Shown: positions 33,537 to 43,567 of the stretch, one piece after another
Layout: each line of letters opens with the position of its first letter
Position numbering within the stretch: position 1 is the stretch's first letter
Assembly: GCA_026989265.1 (NCBI GenBank)
Contig: JALSJP010000028.1
Location: 1-50,834 of the forward strand
Direction of reading: 5' to 3'
DNA: 50,834 nt
DNA from: Micavibrio sp.
GTDB taxonomy: Bacteria > Pseudomonadota > Alphaproteobacteria > Micavibrionales > Micavibrionaceae
Notes under the pieces: generated by a model
What the model was told of the DNA's origin: nothing
The model's input: only the letters and a program-made list of their open reading frames with translations
Databases searched by the model: none
Program-made: the position numbers and the translations under genes

Positions 33537-35793
33537 CTGTTTTCTCCGTAGCTGCACTTTTGTAATTACGCGACTGCAATTTGCGAATAACCTCATCTTT
33601 TTTACCAAAAGCAACAATATTGCCACGATCAATAAGTATAAGCTTATCAACCATGGAAAGCATAGAACCCTTATGAGTAATCAAAATAACCGTTTTGTCT
33701 TTGCAAAGAACCTCAAGCCTCTTTAGCAAGCGATTTTCAGATGCAGGATCCATAGATGCCGTTGGCTCATCTAAGATAAGAATTGGTGGATCATATAAGA
33801 GTGCGCGCGCAATTGCTACCGCTTGACGCTGCCCACCTGAAAGAGACTCGCCGCGCTCTCCTACCATTGTATCAAGCCCAGCTGTGGTATCTTTTAGAAA
33901 CTCTAACACACCAGACATTTCAGCAGCTTTCATAACCGCGCTATCAGGAGCTGTTTCATGACCCATAGTAATATTATCACGCACCGAGCCATAAAATAAC
34001 TGCGGGCTTTGTTGAACTGCGCCAATATTACGGCGCAAATCCCCCGGATTTATCTGACGCACATCCGTGCCATCAACCTGCACTGATCCCGATGACGGCT
34101 CATAAAGATTAATAAGCAAGCGCTCTATGGTTGTTTTACCAGACCCAACCGCGCCGATAATACCAACGCGCTCCCCCGCCTTAATAGTAAAACTAATATT
34201 ATTAATAGATGGAACTGTTTGATCAGGATAGCTAAACACAACGTCTCGAAATTCAATGCTGCCTTGCACATCACCTTGTGAAACAAAGTTTTTACCCTTT
34301 GGACGCTCCACAGGTCTTTTCATTAAATCATCCAATTGCACTAGCGTTTCGCTCGATTGATTAAGCCTAACCATTAGCCCTGCGATTTGTGATAATGGCC
34401 CCATAACGCGACCAGACAAAATCACACAAGCAATAAGTCCGCCCATGCTAAGCGCGCCATCACTAATGAGGAAAACCCCAACAAAAACTATAGCAACGCT
34501 TGCAGATTGCTGAACGAATGATGCCCAGTTTTGCGCAAAAGCAGAAAGCTGACGTGATTTTACGGCTGTGCGCGAGGCTTTATCGGTAAGCTCTTCCCAG
34601 TTTCGCTGCGTATGCCCTTCTGCGGCTTGCACCTTAATAGTCTCAAGCCCGACAATAGTTTCGAATAATAACGCATTTTTAAGCGCGCTTTCATGCATTG
34701 AATCCTTGGCAATTTTGCGTAATGGCTTTTGCAAATAAAGTCCCATGCCCACAATCAATGGAATAGCAGCCAAGGGGACAAAAGCTATAGGCCCGCCAAT
34801 AATGGCTATAACCCCTATAAATATCAAAACGAATGGCAGATCAATCAAAGTTGCCATAGTTGCGGAAGTAAAAAAGTCACGTAGCGTTTCAAATTCCTTC
34901 ATATTACTAGCTAAAACCCCAGCGCTTGGCGGGCGGGAGGTCATTTTCATGCCCATGATTTGCTCAAATAAACTAGCAGAAATTTTAACATCGACATTTC
35001 GCCCTGCATGATCGAGGAAATGAGCGCGCAAATTTTTAAGCATAAAGTCGAATACAAATACAATCATAATGCCAGCAGACATAGCATATAGCGTATCAAA
35101 CGCAGCATTTGGCACTACGCGGTCATACACATTCATGATAAAGATAGAGCTAGCCAGACCAAAGATATTAACCATTATAGAGGCTATAATAACCTCACTA
35201 TAAAGCGTTTTGTTTTCCCAAAAAGTTGCCCAAAACCAATTACGTCCCGTATCAATTTCGGCAGGACCTGCACGCTCATCACTGCGCGCTATCGGGCGGA
35301 CAAAAAATGTATATCCAGTGTAAATTTTGTCTAATTCACCAAGGCTTATAGACTGTTTTTCATCGGAAGTTTCAGGAAATTGAACTTTAAATTTTACGTT
35401 AGACCCATCCGAGCTTCTTTTAACATCCCAAATAATACATGCTTGATTATCAGACAATGATAAAATACATGGCAGATTAGGTGCTATAGACAGGGATTCC
35501 AAAGAACGCTCGGCTAATTTTGCCTGCATATCAGCCCTAGAAGCTGCGCGAATAAATAATGCTGGTGTAATACCACTTGCAGGCATGGGTAAGCCCGATG
35601 TCAATGTGGCAATGCTAGTGCGTCTGCCGTAATGAGCCGCCATAATCTGCAAACACTCAACCAATGGGTTTTGCATGGCTATGCTATCCGCCTGCAAAGG
35701 GTTGCTATGAACCGCTTTGCTTGCTGTTTTTTTAAGTCCGTCAGGAGCTTCTATTCCAGAAGCTCCCTCAGCTATGTCATTATTATCGCTCAC
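33529..35793 (-). CDS. Type I secretion ABC transporter (LapB-like)
   Basis: A 754-residue ABC exporter. The N-terminal ~150 residues are a C39-like domain (NPLVECLQIMAAHYGRRTSI) of the type found in RTX exporters. The membrane domain spans about 190-470. The ATPase has GAVGSGKTT, LSGGQRQAVAIARALLYDPP and ILILDEPTASMD. It would export the large adhesin with the HlyD and TolC partners, whose genes flank it on the same strand. Confidence 0.92.
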   Translation of the reverse strand: MSDNNDIAEGASGIEAPDGLKKTASKAVHSNPLQADSIAMQNPLVECLQIMAAHYGRRTSIATLTSGLPMPASGITPALFIRAASRADMQAKLAERSLESLSIAPNLPCILSLSDNQACIIWDVKRSSDGSNVKFKVQFPETSDEKQSISLGELDKIYTGYTFFVRPIARSDERAGPAEIDTGRNWFWATFWENKTLYSEVIIASIMVNIFGLASSIFIMNVYDRVVPNAAFDTLYAMSAGIMIVFVFDFMLKNLRAHFLDHAGRNVDVKISASLFEQIMGMKMTSRPPSAGVLASNMKEFETLRDFFTSATMATLIDLPFVLIFIGVIAIIGGPIAFVPLAAIPLIVGMGLYLQKPLRKIAKDSMHESALKNALLFETIVGLETIKVQAAEGHTQRNWEELTDKASRTAVKSRQLSAFAQNWASFVQQSASVAIVFVGVFLISDGALSMGGLIACVILSGRVMGPLSQIAGLMVRLNQSSETLVQLDDLMKRPVERPKGKNFVSQGDVQGSIEFRDVVFSYPDQTVPSINNISFTIKAGERVGIIGAVGSGKTTIERLLINLYEPSSGSVQVDGTDVRQINPGDLRRNIGAVQQSPQLFYGSVRDNITMGHETAPDSAVMKAAEMSGVLEFLKDTTAGLDTMVGERGESLSGGQRQAVAIARALLYDPPILILDEPTASMDPASENRLLKRLEVLCKDKTVILITHKGSMLSMVDKLILIDRGNIVAFGKKDEVIRKLQSRNYKSAATEKTDV

Positions 35794-35819
35794 CTATTCT
35801 CGGCCAATCTGATAAAAAT

Positions 35820-37214
35820 TTATCGTGCTTTTTGTTGTTGCTTATAGCTCCATTTATCGCTAGATGCAATAACACTTTCGCGTGGATACTCAATTCCATG
35901 AGTTGGAAGCAAACTCCCCTTTAAAGCCATCAAACGATAAACAGCCAAGATTTCAAGAAACTCTGAATTAACTGTATTGCTTTTTGATACAAATAGCTCG
36001 TTTTGAGAATCTAATACGTCGAGTAAAGTACGGCGTCCAAGGCTAAACTGGTCTTTATAGCCCTTAACAACTTCAATATTTGCATCGACTTGAGAAGCAA
36101 AGTAGCTTGCGCGATCACCTGCTGCAATCATGCTTGCCCAAGTTTGGCGAACATCATTTTCAACGGCTCTAGATGCCTCAGCCCTAGCTTCTTTTGATTG
36201 TTGATGACGGTGAACAAATTCACGAGCGCGGGCAACATCTGCTCCCCCGCGATATAAATTCCAATTAAGCACAACAAGAGCAGAAGCACTTGTATCTCGC
36301 CCTTCAGTACCACCAAGATCATTGCCAGTTCTTGCATTAAGCTGCAAATCAAGCTGTGGATATTGCGTAGATTTTGTCCCTTGCGCCTCAGCATAAGCCA
36401 CTTCTATATCTGCTGTGAAAATATCCAAAGTCGGACTATAAGCGATAGCTTTTTTAACTTCTTGCTCAACATCAGGAGATAGTGTTTCATAAGGAATAAC
36501 TGGCATTTCCAAATCACCAGCAGGATCACCAACCTCCATACGATATTGAGCCTCAGCATTTCTTAAAGATTGCAAAGTGTTAGATTCCGTTGCCCTAGCA
36601 GACGCAAGCCTTGCTTTTATTTGCTCGCCATCCGCTTTAGTAGAACGACCAGCATCAATACCATCTTGCAATTGCTCTGAAATAGCTAAATGAGAAGCAA
36701 CATTTTCACGCGCAATAAAAAGAAGTTGGCGTTGGCGTAAAACTTCAAGATAAGATTCAACGATAGCAAGCCCAACAAGCTCTGCCGTCTCACGAACACG
36801 CTGCGCAGAAGAAATAACGCGAGCTTTTTGACGTTCAACTTCATATTTTGCTTCCCAGCCATCAAAAAGCATCTGAGTTAATGTAACCCCAATTTCACTA
36901 CGAAATAAATTCTCTTCACCATCACCAGCGCGAGCCCTAGTAGAAGGATCATCACTATGTTCAAACCCAATGTCACCATTTACATCAATAGACGGCAAAA
37001 ACAAGGCTTTACCTTGGTTTAACTCTTCATCTGTTGCACGTCTACTTGCCGAAACAACGCCATATTCAGGGTTGGTTGAAATACCAACGCCCAGCGCATC
37101 ATGTAATGTTTTTACCTTATTATCTTCTGCAAAAGATGACCCTGAACTAAATGCCATCAATGCAGATACCGCTGTTGTTAAAAACAAACCACGTATTTTT
37201 TTACTAGAAATCAC
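35820..37214 (-). CDS. TolC-family outer-membrane channel protein
   Basis: A 464-residue protein with a signal peptide (cut near SSFA-E, about residue 29) and the two-fold repeated TolC architecture (LHDALGVGISTNPEYGVVSASR, GVTLTQMLFDGWEAKYEVERQK, and in the second half VVLNWNLYRGGADVARAREFV, YKDQFSLGRRTLLDVLDSQNELF). It forms the outer-membrane exit duct of the type I system (LapE/AggA-like). 26 bases upstream of the ABC gene. Confidence 0.92.
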   Translation of the reverse strand: MISSKKIRGLFLTTAVSALMAFSSGSSFAEDNKVKTLHDALGVGISTNPEYGVVSASRRATDEELNQGKALFLPSIDVNGDIGFEHSDDPSTRARAGDGEENLFRSEIGVTLTQMLFDGWEAKYEVERQKARVISSAQRVRETAELVGLAIVESYLEVLRQRQLLFIARENVASHLAISEQLQDGIDAGRSTKADGEQIKARLASARATESNTLQSLRNAEAQYRMEVGDPAGDLEMPVIPYETLSPDVEQEVKKAIAYSPTLDIFTADIEVAYAEAQGTKSTQYPQLDLQLNARTGNDLGGTEGRDTSASALVVLNWNLYRGGADVARAREFVHRHQQSKEARAEASRAVENDVRQTWASMIAAGDRASYFASQVDANIEVVKGYKDQFSLGRRTLLDVLDSQNELFVSKSNTVNSEFLEILAVYRLMALKGSLLPTHGIEYPRESVIASSDKWSYKQQQKAR

Positions 37215-37410
37215 AATAATTACCTCTCAATAAATATAAAAAGCCACAGCAATAACTTTTACCATAGCAAAGCTTACGTTAGTATTTATGCCTTCTTTTT
37301 CATATTAAAGCAAGACATATTTTATTAATTTCAACCAGTTAGGGACACAAGTTGAAATACATGTTTAACAAACTATAGTTAACAAAGTATAAATGATATG
37401 AAATTAAGAC

Positions 37411-40400
37411 TTATACAATAGTATCCGTCTTAATGGATAAATCTAGATCAAGCCCTGTTATACCCTCAAGCACAGCCATATCTATAGAGCCACTTGCGCC
37501 AGCATTACCTGATTGATCGACGGCAATAACAGTATCACCGCCCACTTCGGTTGCTATCACAAAATCAGCAATACTATCTGTAAGCTCATCATAGCTAGTA
37601 AGCAAAGCAGATAAATCAACAAGATCACCCTCTGATACATCAAAATCTTTGATAATATCAACGCCTTGATTTATTGCTTCGAATAAGAAAACATCAGAGC
37701 CACTACCGCCATAAAGAACATCAGAGCCACTACCGCCTGATATTATATCGTTGCCTTCTTGACCAAATATAGTGTCAGTGCCGTCGCCGCCGCTAAGAGT
37801 ATCGTCTCCACCTATGCGACCATCATCCTTAGAATTTACAGACTCGCCCGACAAACTTTCAGAGTTAGCGCGAATATAAGCAATAGTATCATCGCGATCC
37901 CAGCCAGCATCAATCGTGCTTTCGCCATTTTCAAGACGTTCAAACACTTCCCAGCCAGCGCCATTATCTGTGGTCAATCCATGCAAAGTAGCGACATCAT
38001 CGGTAAATAACACATCGCCAAAGATAATATCATCGCCTTCTCCGCCCTCTATCACGTCACCGCCAGCGGCTTCAAGAACATCCAGAGAATTTGCGCCAAC
38101 TAGAGTTTCACTTAAATCAGATGCATTGCTGATATTTAAAGCATTACCACCCGTATCAATAGCATTAAGATTATTCATAACAGATGCATTAGCGTTAACA
38201 CCAACAGCTATAACATCATCATTAAGCCCTTTAAGTATTTCAACTTCATTAGAACCGTCTGAACCCAAAATCTCGTCCATCGCCACGCCTGATGTATTAT
38301 AAGAAACACCGCCATTAGAGTTTATATATTTATCAGGAGTATCTCCTGATATGAAATACGTTTTTGTAATAGCATCGCCACCTAGGGAATCCCCACTTTG
38401 CAGCCAGTCAATAGCATCATTAAAAGCAGCTTCATAATTTGTAAAACGACTACTTATAAGGCTATCAACAAATGCCAAAGCATCCACCAATTCATCAGTA
38501 TTCGTTACAACGAACGTACCAGTTGGCTGCAAATATTTAGCAAATGGAGTAATATGAATTTTAACCTGACCACCTTGGTAATTTCCGAATTCATTAATCA
38601 AGTTTTCAACAGCATCTTTCATAATAGAGATTCTAGAAGATGGGTCATTTTCACTGCATATGGGACCAGATACATCAAGCATAAACACAAAATTATAGTC
38701 CTGTGTTTGTGGCTCAAGGAAAGATCCACCAGCATCACCAACAAGAATATCATCTCCTGCAAGTCCTTCAATAGTTCCTTCATCACCATTAACTAAATGA
38801 GGAATAGTAGAGCCCGAAACATCATCAACATTTTGACCAACTATCAAATCTTCATTATCTGCGTATATTTTAATTTTAAGAAATGCAGAATCACTATCGC
38901 CATCGCCATCTGTTAACACATATTCAAACATATCTCTAACATCGTTCAATAATGGAGAACCACCGAATAAATCATAACTATACTCACCAGTATTATTGAT
39001 TGTTAGAACGCCACTATCACCATTAATTATAGTGTTAGAACCATCAGATGGAACATCAACAACAACTCCGCCAAATTTAACTTGAGTAACCGTATTTGCT
39101 TGGTCTTGTGATAAATCGTCATTATCGACTACATTACCAGAAACACCGCCCTGATCCTCATTAAATGACACGTAATCTCTTACTGCGACAACGCCATCAT
39201 CAAGTACATTAACAGTAATAATTCCATCTGTTTCACTACCATCACTATCAGTAGCAGTAACACCAAACTGCAAAGGCAATGAATCGTTATGATCTGCCGT
39301 ATCTGGATGATCTATAACACCTTCAAGCTCAAACGTGTAATCACCATTAGGTTGAACAACTAATGTGAATATATCGTCCGAACCAGCTGTTCCCGTATAT
39401 GTATTAGTAGCAGCATTAAAGCCAACAACCACAGGAGTTCCAGCCGATGTTATATTTCCGATAAATGACGTAGCGTTTCCTGAAATAACACCAGGATTAT
39501 CACTACCAAAGTTAACTTCTACACTGCCAGAAACTGATGTTGTTGGGGCAAGATCAGTTTCATCAACTGTTATTTCATCATCCTTAACAACTGGAACAGC
39601 GTCGTCTTCAACAAAAACTTTTATTGTATCATAAGCACTTGCGCGATTATCCGTCACATCAAATTCAGTGCCATTTATATTTTGTTCATAAGCAATAGAT
39701 TCAACAGATAAATCAAATATACCAACCATACCATCAGGAACATTAATCCCAAGACCTATAATATCAGCAGGCGTTAATTCCCACACATCATTAAGGGCAT
39801 CATAGACACCAGCAGTTAATGTTGCGCCCGATGGAACATCACTAATTTTTATAACTTCTATCACTTCCGAGCCATCAAGATCATTTACAGATGTTGTTAT
39901 ACTCAAAGGAATAGTAGTCCCCTCCTCACCATTAGCATTTGTTGCATTAAGATCAGGAGTATCCGCAACCGCATCAACAATTACATTAAAGTTATCACTA
40001 GCGCTTGCGCTAATACCAGCGACAGGGTCGGTAGCAACAACAGTGGCAACTAAGCCTGACAAATCAATATCGCTATCCGCGTTCGGAGTGAAAGTGAACA
40101 CAGTATCCAATGCTTCGCCAGCAAGCAAAGTAATACCCCAAGTGCCAGTAACAGCATCATAAGTACCAATAGGAGCAGAGAAACTTCCCCATGATGGGTC
40201 AATGCCAGTAACGGTAACAGTTAAATACTCACTTGCCGAATGACCAGCAGCAAGAGAAGCTGTAACAGGAACATCAACAGTTCCATCTTCTTTAACCAAA
40301 ACATCATCAATACCATTATTAACATTAATAGCTGGCGGATCAATCACAGGATTCCACGTCAATGTAAATTGGTCAGACACTTGATTATTGTTATTTGTTA

Positions 40401-41667
40401 AATCAAACTCACCATCGCTAACTGGATTTTCTGTTGTAAACACCGTTGCAACTAAATTAAGTGATCCAAAGAACTGATCATCATTCGGAGTTATTTGTAA
40501 TCCAACAATCTCAGCAGGAGTTAGAATATAAACACCAGAGCCAGCAAATGTTTCAGCCCCAGCAGAAAGCGTAAATCCACTTGGAACACCTGATATTTGA
40601 TAATTAACAATGACTTCTGAACCATCATCGCCCCCAATGCCATTATTTACAACTTCACCAGTAAGTGCGCTAATATCAATATCAAGTGCCTCACCTTCAT
40701 TGCCCACATCATCCAATGCATCAATCTCAGGTGCATCCGCAACCGCGTCCACAATAATATTGAAATCATCAATGCTAGAACCTGTTCTACCATCCGGTGC
40801 AGTTTCATTTACTGTAAACACTAGATTAAGAGCATCTATATCGCTATCAGCTGGTGGAGAAAACCTTGGCCCCCCGTCAAGTGATGAGCCATTAGTTAAT
40901 GATAATGTCCAAGTTCCCGCCACTGCGTCAAAAACGCCACTGCCAATAGGCGTACCCAAAGCATCAAAAGCCTCATTGGTTACATCCCAACCAGAAGGAA
41001 TTCCTGAAATAATAATAGTAAGATCGCCATTCCCTGTTTCAGGAGCGGCAAATGCAGCAATTCTAACGCTACCATCTTCATAAACTGTTTGATCACCAAT
41101 TTCTAAAACAGGATTTATAGGTGGAAGAGTTTCATCTTCTAAAATGAACAGTTCATCATTACGGTTATCAATCCCATATTTAAGCTCCGTAGGATCAATA
41201 GGTCCTACATCATCAATAGAAATAACCCCTTGAGCATCAAAATTACTTTGAAAACCGTAACCTCCTCCAGATGCTAAAGCTGTAGTCGCCGCCACAGCTT
41301 CACCAGCCGCAGGCTCTACTTGCGCCAATTTTTGCGCCGCAGCAGCTAATTCTATATCTTCTTCTATTTTCTCACCAGCGGCAGGCTCTATAGTCGCAGC
41401 TTCTTGCGCCTCATCTGCAATAGATGATAATTCCTCTTGAGCTGGCATTTCGGTAGTTTCATCACTTTTACTTGCCTCTATTTGTGCAACATCAGCATTA
41501 TCTGCCGTAATTACATTATCAGGGTTACCCTCAATATTTAAAGCTTCTCTAAGATCTTTAATTGAAACAGCATTATCTAAATCACCGCTTGTAGTTTCAC
41601 ATGCTTCAAGCTTATCTGCATTATCATCTACACCATTTTGATTTTCGTTATTTTCTACATTAGACAT
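37411..41667 (-). CDS. Large RTX adhesin with VWA domain and LapG-like cleavage sites
   Basis: A 1418-residue acidic surface protein. An N-terminal region (1-135) has two PAAG motifs (95-98 and 119-122), the [TAP]AA[GV] type cut by LapG proteases in LapA-like adhesins. A YGFQSNFDAQG segment is followed by several extender repeats of about 150 residues (~180-950; VADAPEIDALDDVGNEGEALD, VDDVSGSTIP types). A VWA domain follows (~985-1200), with a changed MIDAS, DVSGPI in place of DxSxS. RTX nonapeptide blocks (GGDDTLSGGDGTDTIFGQEG, GSGSDVLYGGSGSD) lead to a C-terminal type I secretion signal. The exporter genes follow on the same strand after 196 bases. Ribosome-binding site AAAGGGG. Confidence 0.88.
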   Translation of the reverse strand: MSNVENNENQNGVDDNADKLEACETTSGDLDNAVSIKDLREALNIEGNPDNVITADNADVAQIEASKSDETTEMPAQEELSSIADEAQEAATIEPAAGEKIEEDIELAAAAQKLAQVEPAAGEAVAATTALASGGGYGFQSNFDAQGVISIDDVGPIDPTELKYGIDNRNDELFILEDETLPPINPVLEIGDQTVYEDGSVRIAAFAAPETGNGDLTIIISGIPSGWDVTNEAFDALGTPIGSGVFDAVAGTWTLSLTNGSSLDGGPRFSPPADSDIDALNLVFTVNETAPDGRTGSSIDDFNIIVDAVADAPEIDALDDVGNEGEALDIDISALTGEVVNNGIGGDDGSEVIVNYQISGVPSGFTLSAGAETFAGSGVYILTPAEIVGLQITPNDDQFFGSLNLVATVFTTENPVSDGEFDLTNNNNQVSDQFTLTWNPVIDPPAINVNNGIDDVLVKEDGTVDVPVTASLAAGHSASEYLTVTVTGIDPSWGSFSAPIGTYDAVTGTWGITLLAGEALDTVFTFTPNADSDIDLSGLVATVVATDPVAGISASASDNFNVIVDAVADTPDLNATNANGEEGTTIPLSITTSVNDLDGSEVIEVIKISDVPSGATLTAGVYDALNDVWELTPADIIGLGINVPDGMVGIFDLSVESIAYEQNINGTEFDVTDNRASAYDTIKVFVEDDAVPVVKDDEITVDETDLAPTTSVSGSVEVNFGSDNPGVISGNATSFIGNITSAGTPVVVGFNAATNTYTGTAGSDDIFTLVVQPNGDYTFELEGVIDHPDTADHNDSLPLQFGVTATDSDGSETDGIITVNVLDDGVVAVRDYVSFNEDQGGVSGNVVDNDDLSQDQANTVTQVKFGGVVVDVPSDGSNTIINGDSGVLTINNTGEYSYDLFGGSPLLNDVRDMFEYVLTDGDGDSDSAFLKIKIYADNEDLIVGQNVDDVSGSTIPHLVNGDEGTIEGLAGDDILVGDAGGSFLEPQTQDYNFVFMLDVSGPICSENDPSSRISIMKDAVENLINEFGNYQGGQVKIHITPFAKYLQPTGTFVVTNTDELVDALAFVDSLISSRFTNYEAAFNDAIDWLQSGDSLGGDAITKTYFISGDTPDKYINSNGGVSYNTSGVAMDEILGSDGSNEVEILKGLNDDVIAVGVNANASVMNNLNAIDTGGNALNISNASDLSETLVGANSLDVLEAAGGDVIEGGEGDDIIFGDVLFTDDVATLHGLTTDNGAGWEVFERLENGESTIDAGWDRDDTIAYIRANSESLSGESVNSKDDGRIGGDDTLSGGDGTDTIFGQEGNDIISGGSGSDVLYGGSGSDVFLFEAINQGVDIIKDFDVSEGDLVDLSALLTSYDELTDSIADFVIATEVGGDTVIAVDQSGNAGASGSIDMAVLEGITGLDLDLSIKTDTIV

Positions 41668-41924
41668 GTTGCAAGTACCCCTTTAATATACCCAAATAAA
41701 TAAGCCACACCCCCCCCTCTACTAAAATCCAAAAGGTTGCAGCTAGCATTACATTAATAATTTGTATAATACTTATAGCAGGTAAATTATATATTGTCAA
41801 AAAAATTATGACAAAGGCGATATGGTGAACTAATTCAGATGAGAAAATGATATAGAATGCAATATTAAAAACATGTTATAAATTGTAATAAAATATACTT
41901 ATAACTTAACTAAGATATACTAAA

Positions 41925-42794
41925 ATGAGCAAATTTACAAAAAACAAAATTGCAGGCGTTGGCTTAGGTTTGCGTAACCAACATTTTCAAGAGTTTATAG
42001 AAGATAAACCAGATGTTCCGTGGTTAGAAATCCATACAGAAAATTTCTTTGCGGCTGGCTCTACGGCTAGTAAATATGCAGAAAAAATCAGGTGCGATTA
42101 TCCTTTTTCTACGCACTGCGTAGGACTATCTTTGGGGAGCGCCGAGGTAAATTGCCCCGTTCGCGCCGATCACTTGCAAAAAGTCAAAGCAACTATTGAT
42201 CGTTTTGAGCCAAGCCTAGTTTCCGATCATCTATCATGGAGCGCGTCTGATAAGGTTCACTATCTGCCAGACTTGCTTCCCGTTCCCTACACAGAAGAAG
42301 CTCTAGCAATTATGGTGCAAAATATAGATCATGTACAAGAAGTTTTAGGGCGGCAGATATTAGTTGAAAACCCATCTAGCTATCTTGCTTATAAAGACTC
42401 CCCTATACCCGAATGGGAGTTTTTAAACGCCATAGCAGAAAAGTCAGGCTGCGGGATTTTGCTTGATGTGAATAATATTTATGTTAGCGCGCATAATCAC
42501 GGCTTTGATGCAGAGTTTTATATTAACCAAATTCCTATAGAAAAAGTCCAAGAAATTCATTTGGCAGGATATGATGTTCGCAATATTGAAGGGCATGACG
42601 TTTATATAGATACTCATGGCAGGCGCGTTTATGACCCTGTTTGGGGTTTATACGTTAAGGCAATTGATAGATTTGGCGATGTTCCAACGCTTATTGAATG
42701 GGATAACGACGTGCCAGAGCTTAATATACTTATGGAGGAAAAAGCAAAAGCTGATATAATTATAAGCAAAGCTAAAAAAGGAAGAAACTCATAA
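41925..42794 (+). CDS. bufB: DUF692 multinuclear iron oxidase (MNIO), BufB-like
   Basis: A 289-residue TIM-barrel enzyme with the DUF692 blocks LEIHTENFF (34-42), H64, SDHLSW (100-105), ENPSSY (149-153), DVNNIYVSAHNHG (181-193), HLAGYD (212-217), DTHGRRVYDPVW (229-240) and IEWDND (257-262), which supply His, Asp, Glu and Asn metal ligands. MNIO enzymes modify cysteine thiols in ribosomally made peptides; with a DUF2063 partner they make copper-binding bufferins. The stop overlaps the DUF2063 ATG (TAATG). No precursor gene is adjacent. The symbol is by family, as the substrate is not shown. Confidence 0.85.
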   Translation: MSKFTKNKIAGVGLGLRNQHFQEFIEDKPDVPWLEIHTENFFAAGSTASKYAEKIRCDYPFSTHCVGLSLGSAEVNCPVRADHLQKVKATIDRFEPSLVSDHLSWSASDKVHYLPDLLPVPYTEEALAIMVQNIDHVQEVLGRQILVENPSSYLAYKDSPIPEWEFLNAIAEKSGCGILLDVNNIYVSAHNHGFDAEFYINQIPIEKVQEIHLAGYDVRNIEGHDVYIDTHGRRVYDPVWGLYVKAIDRFGDVPTLIEWDNDVPELNILMEEKAKADIIISKAKKGRNS

Positions 42795-43567
42795 TGACTT
42801 CTTTGCGGAAACTCCAACAAAATTTTATCAGTGATTGCCTGTCAGGTGAGCTAAATAATGATAATATTTTAATGCGTAGTGATTTGGTTGAAAGCACGAT
42901 AAGTGCAAAGGGTCGCATGGGGATATATCGTGAAAGCTCTATTGGTAATATCACAATTCCGTTGCAAATGACTTATCCAGTTATTGAGGATTTAGTCGGT
43001 GAAGAGTTCTTTAGTGCAATGTGCCGTGAATATATTAAGAGTAATTTCCCAGTATCAGGTGATATGAATGATTATGGCTCACAAATGGCTGAATTTATAG
43101 AAATATTTGAGCCTACAAAATCTCTTGCTTACCTGCCTGATATGGCGCGGCTTGAATGGCTATTTCATCTAAGTTCGCTCGCCGATGATAAAGACGCAAG
43201 CAATTGGAGTGGCTTTGCTGATCTCTCGGAAGCTGAGCTATCTAAGGTTACAATCAACCTGCATCCATCAGTGCAAATAATGACCTCTAACCACCCTATA
43301 TTAAAGATATGGGAAATGTGCAAAGAAAGTGGCAAGGCTTTTGATCCAGCAAAAGAAAGCGGCGATAATGTTCTTCTTATGCGAAAAAACTTGAAAGTAA
43401 ATTTATATCCATTAGCTGATAATGAGACAGTGTTTTTGCGCTCTATAATTGCGGGATACACTTTATTCAATGCATATGATAAAGCCCTTGGAATTGGTAA
43501 CGATACCGCAATGCAAGGCTTTATCGCTAAACATATAGATATTGGCACATTTTGCGGGTATGGCTAA
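42794..43567 (+). CDS. bufC: DUF2063 partner protein, BufC-like
   Basis: A 257-residue protein with the DUF2063 N-terminal pattern (LRKLQQNFISDCLSGE, GRMGIYRESSIGNITIPLQM, TYPVIEDLVGEEFFSAMCREYI, FPSGD-like FPVSGDMNDYGSQMAEFI) and a C-terminal domain. BufC-type proteins bring the peptide precursor to the MNIO enzyme. It overlaps the MNIO stop by one base, so the pair is co-translated. Its last codons overlap the convergent U32 gene by 4 bases. Confidence 0.85.
   Translation: MTSLRKLQQNFISDCLSGELNNDNILMRSDLVESTISAKGRMGIYRESSIGNITIPLQMTYPVIEDLVGEEFFSAMCREYIKSNFPVSGDMNDYGSQMAEFIEIFEPTKSLAYLPDMARLEWLFHLSSLADDKDASNWSGFADLSEAELSKVTINLHPSVQIMTSNHPILKIWEMCKESGKAFDPAKESGDNVLLMRKNLKVNLYPLADNETVFLRSIIAGYTLFNAYDKALGIGNDTAMQGFIAKHIDIGTFCGYG

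Noticed and set aside
37215-37410. Terminator between the adhesin and TolC genes
   Set aside because: The AT-rich spacer has only weak inverted repeats without a convincing stem and T run, so the adhesin and exporter genes are treated as one likely operon.
40610-41083. Long open frame (157 codons) on the plus strand inside the adhesin gene
   Set aside because: It is antisense to a clear repeat-rich adhesin, is low-complexity Ser/Pro/Ala, and has no ribosome-binding site; it results from the codon pattern of the real gene.
41925-43567. Methanobactin (mbnB-mbnC) locus
   Set aside because: The partner is DUF2063 rather than MbnC, and no mbnA-like precursor or transport genes are adjacent; the bufferin family fits better.
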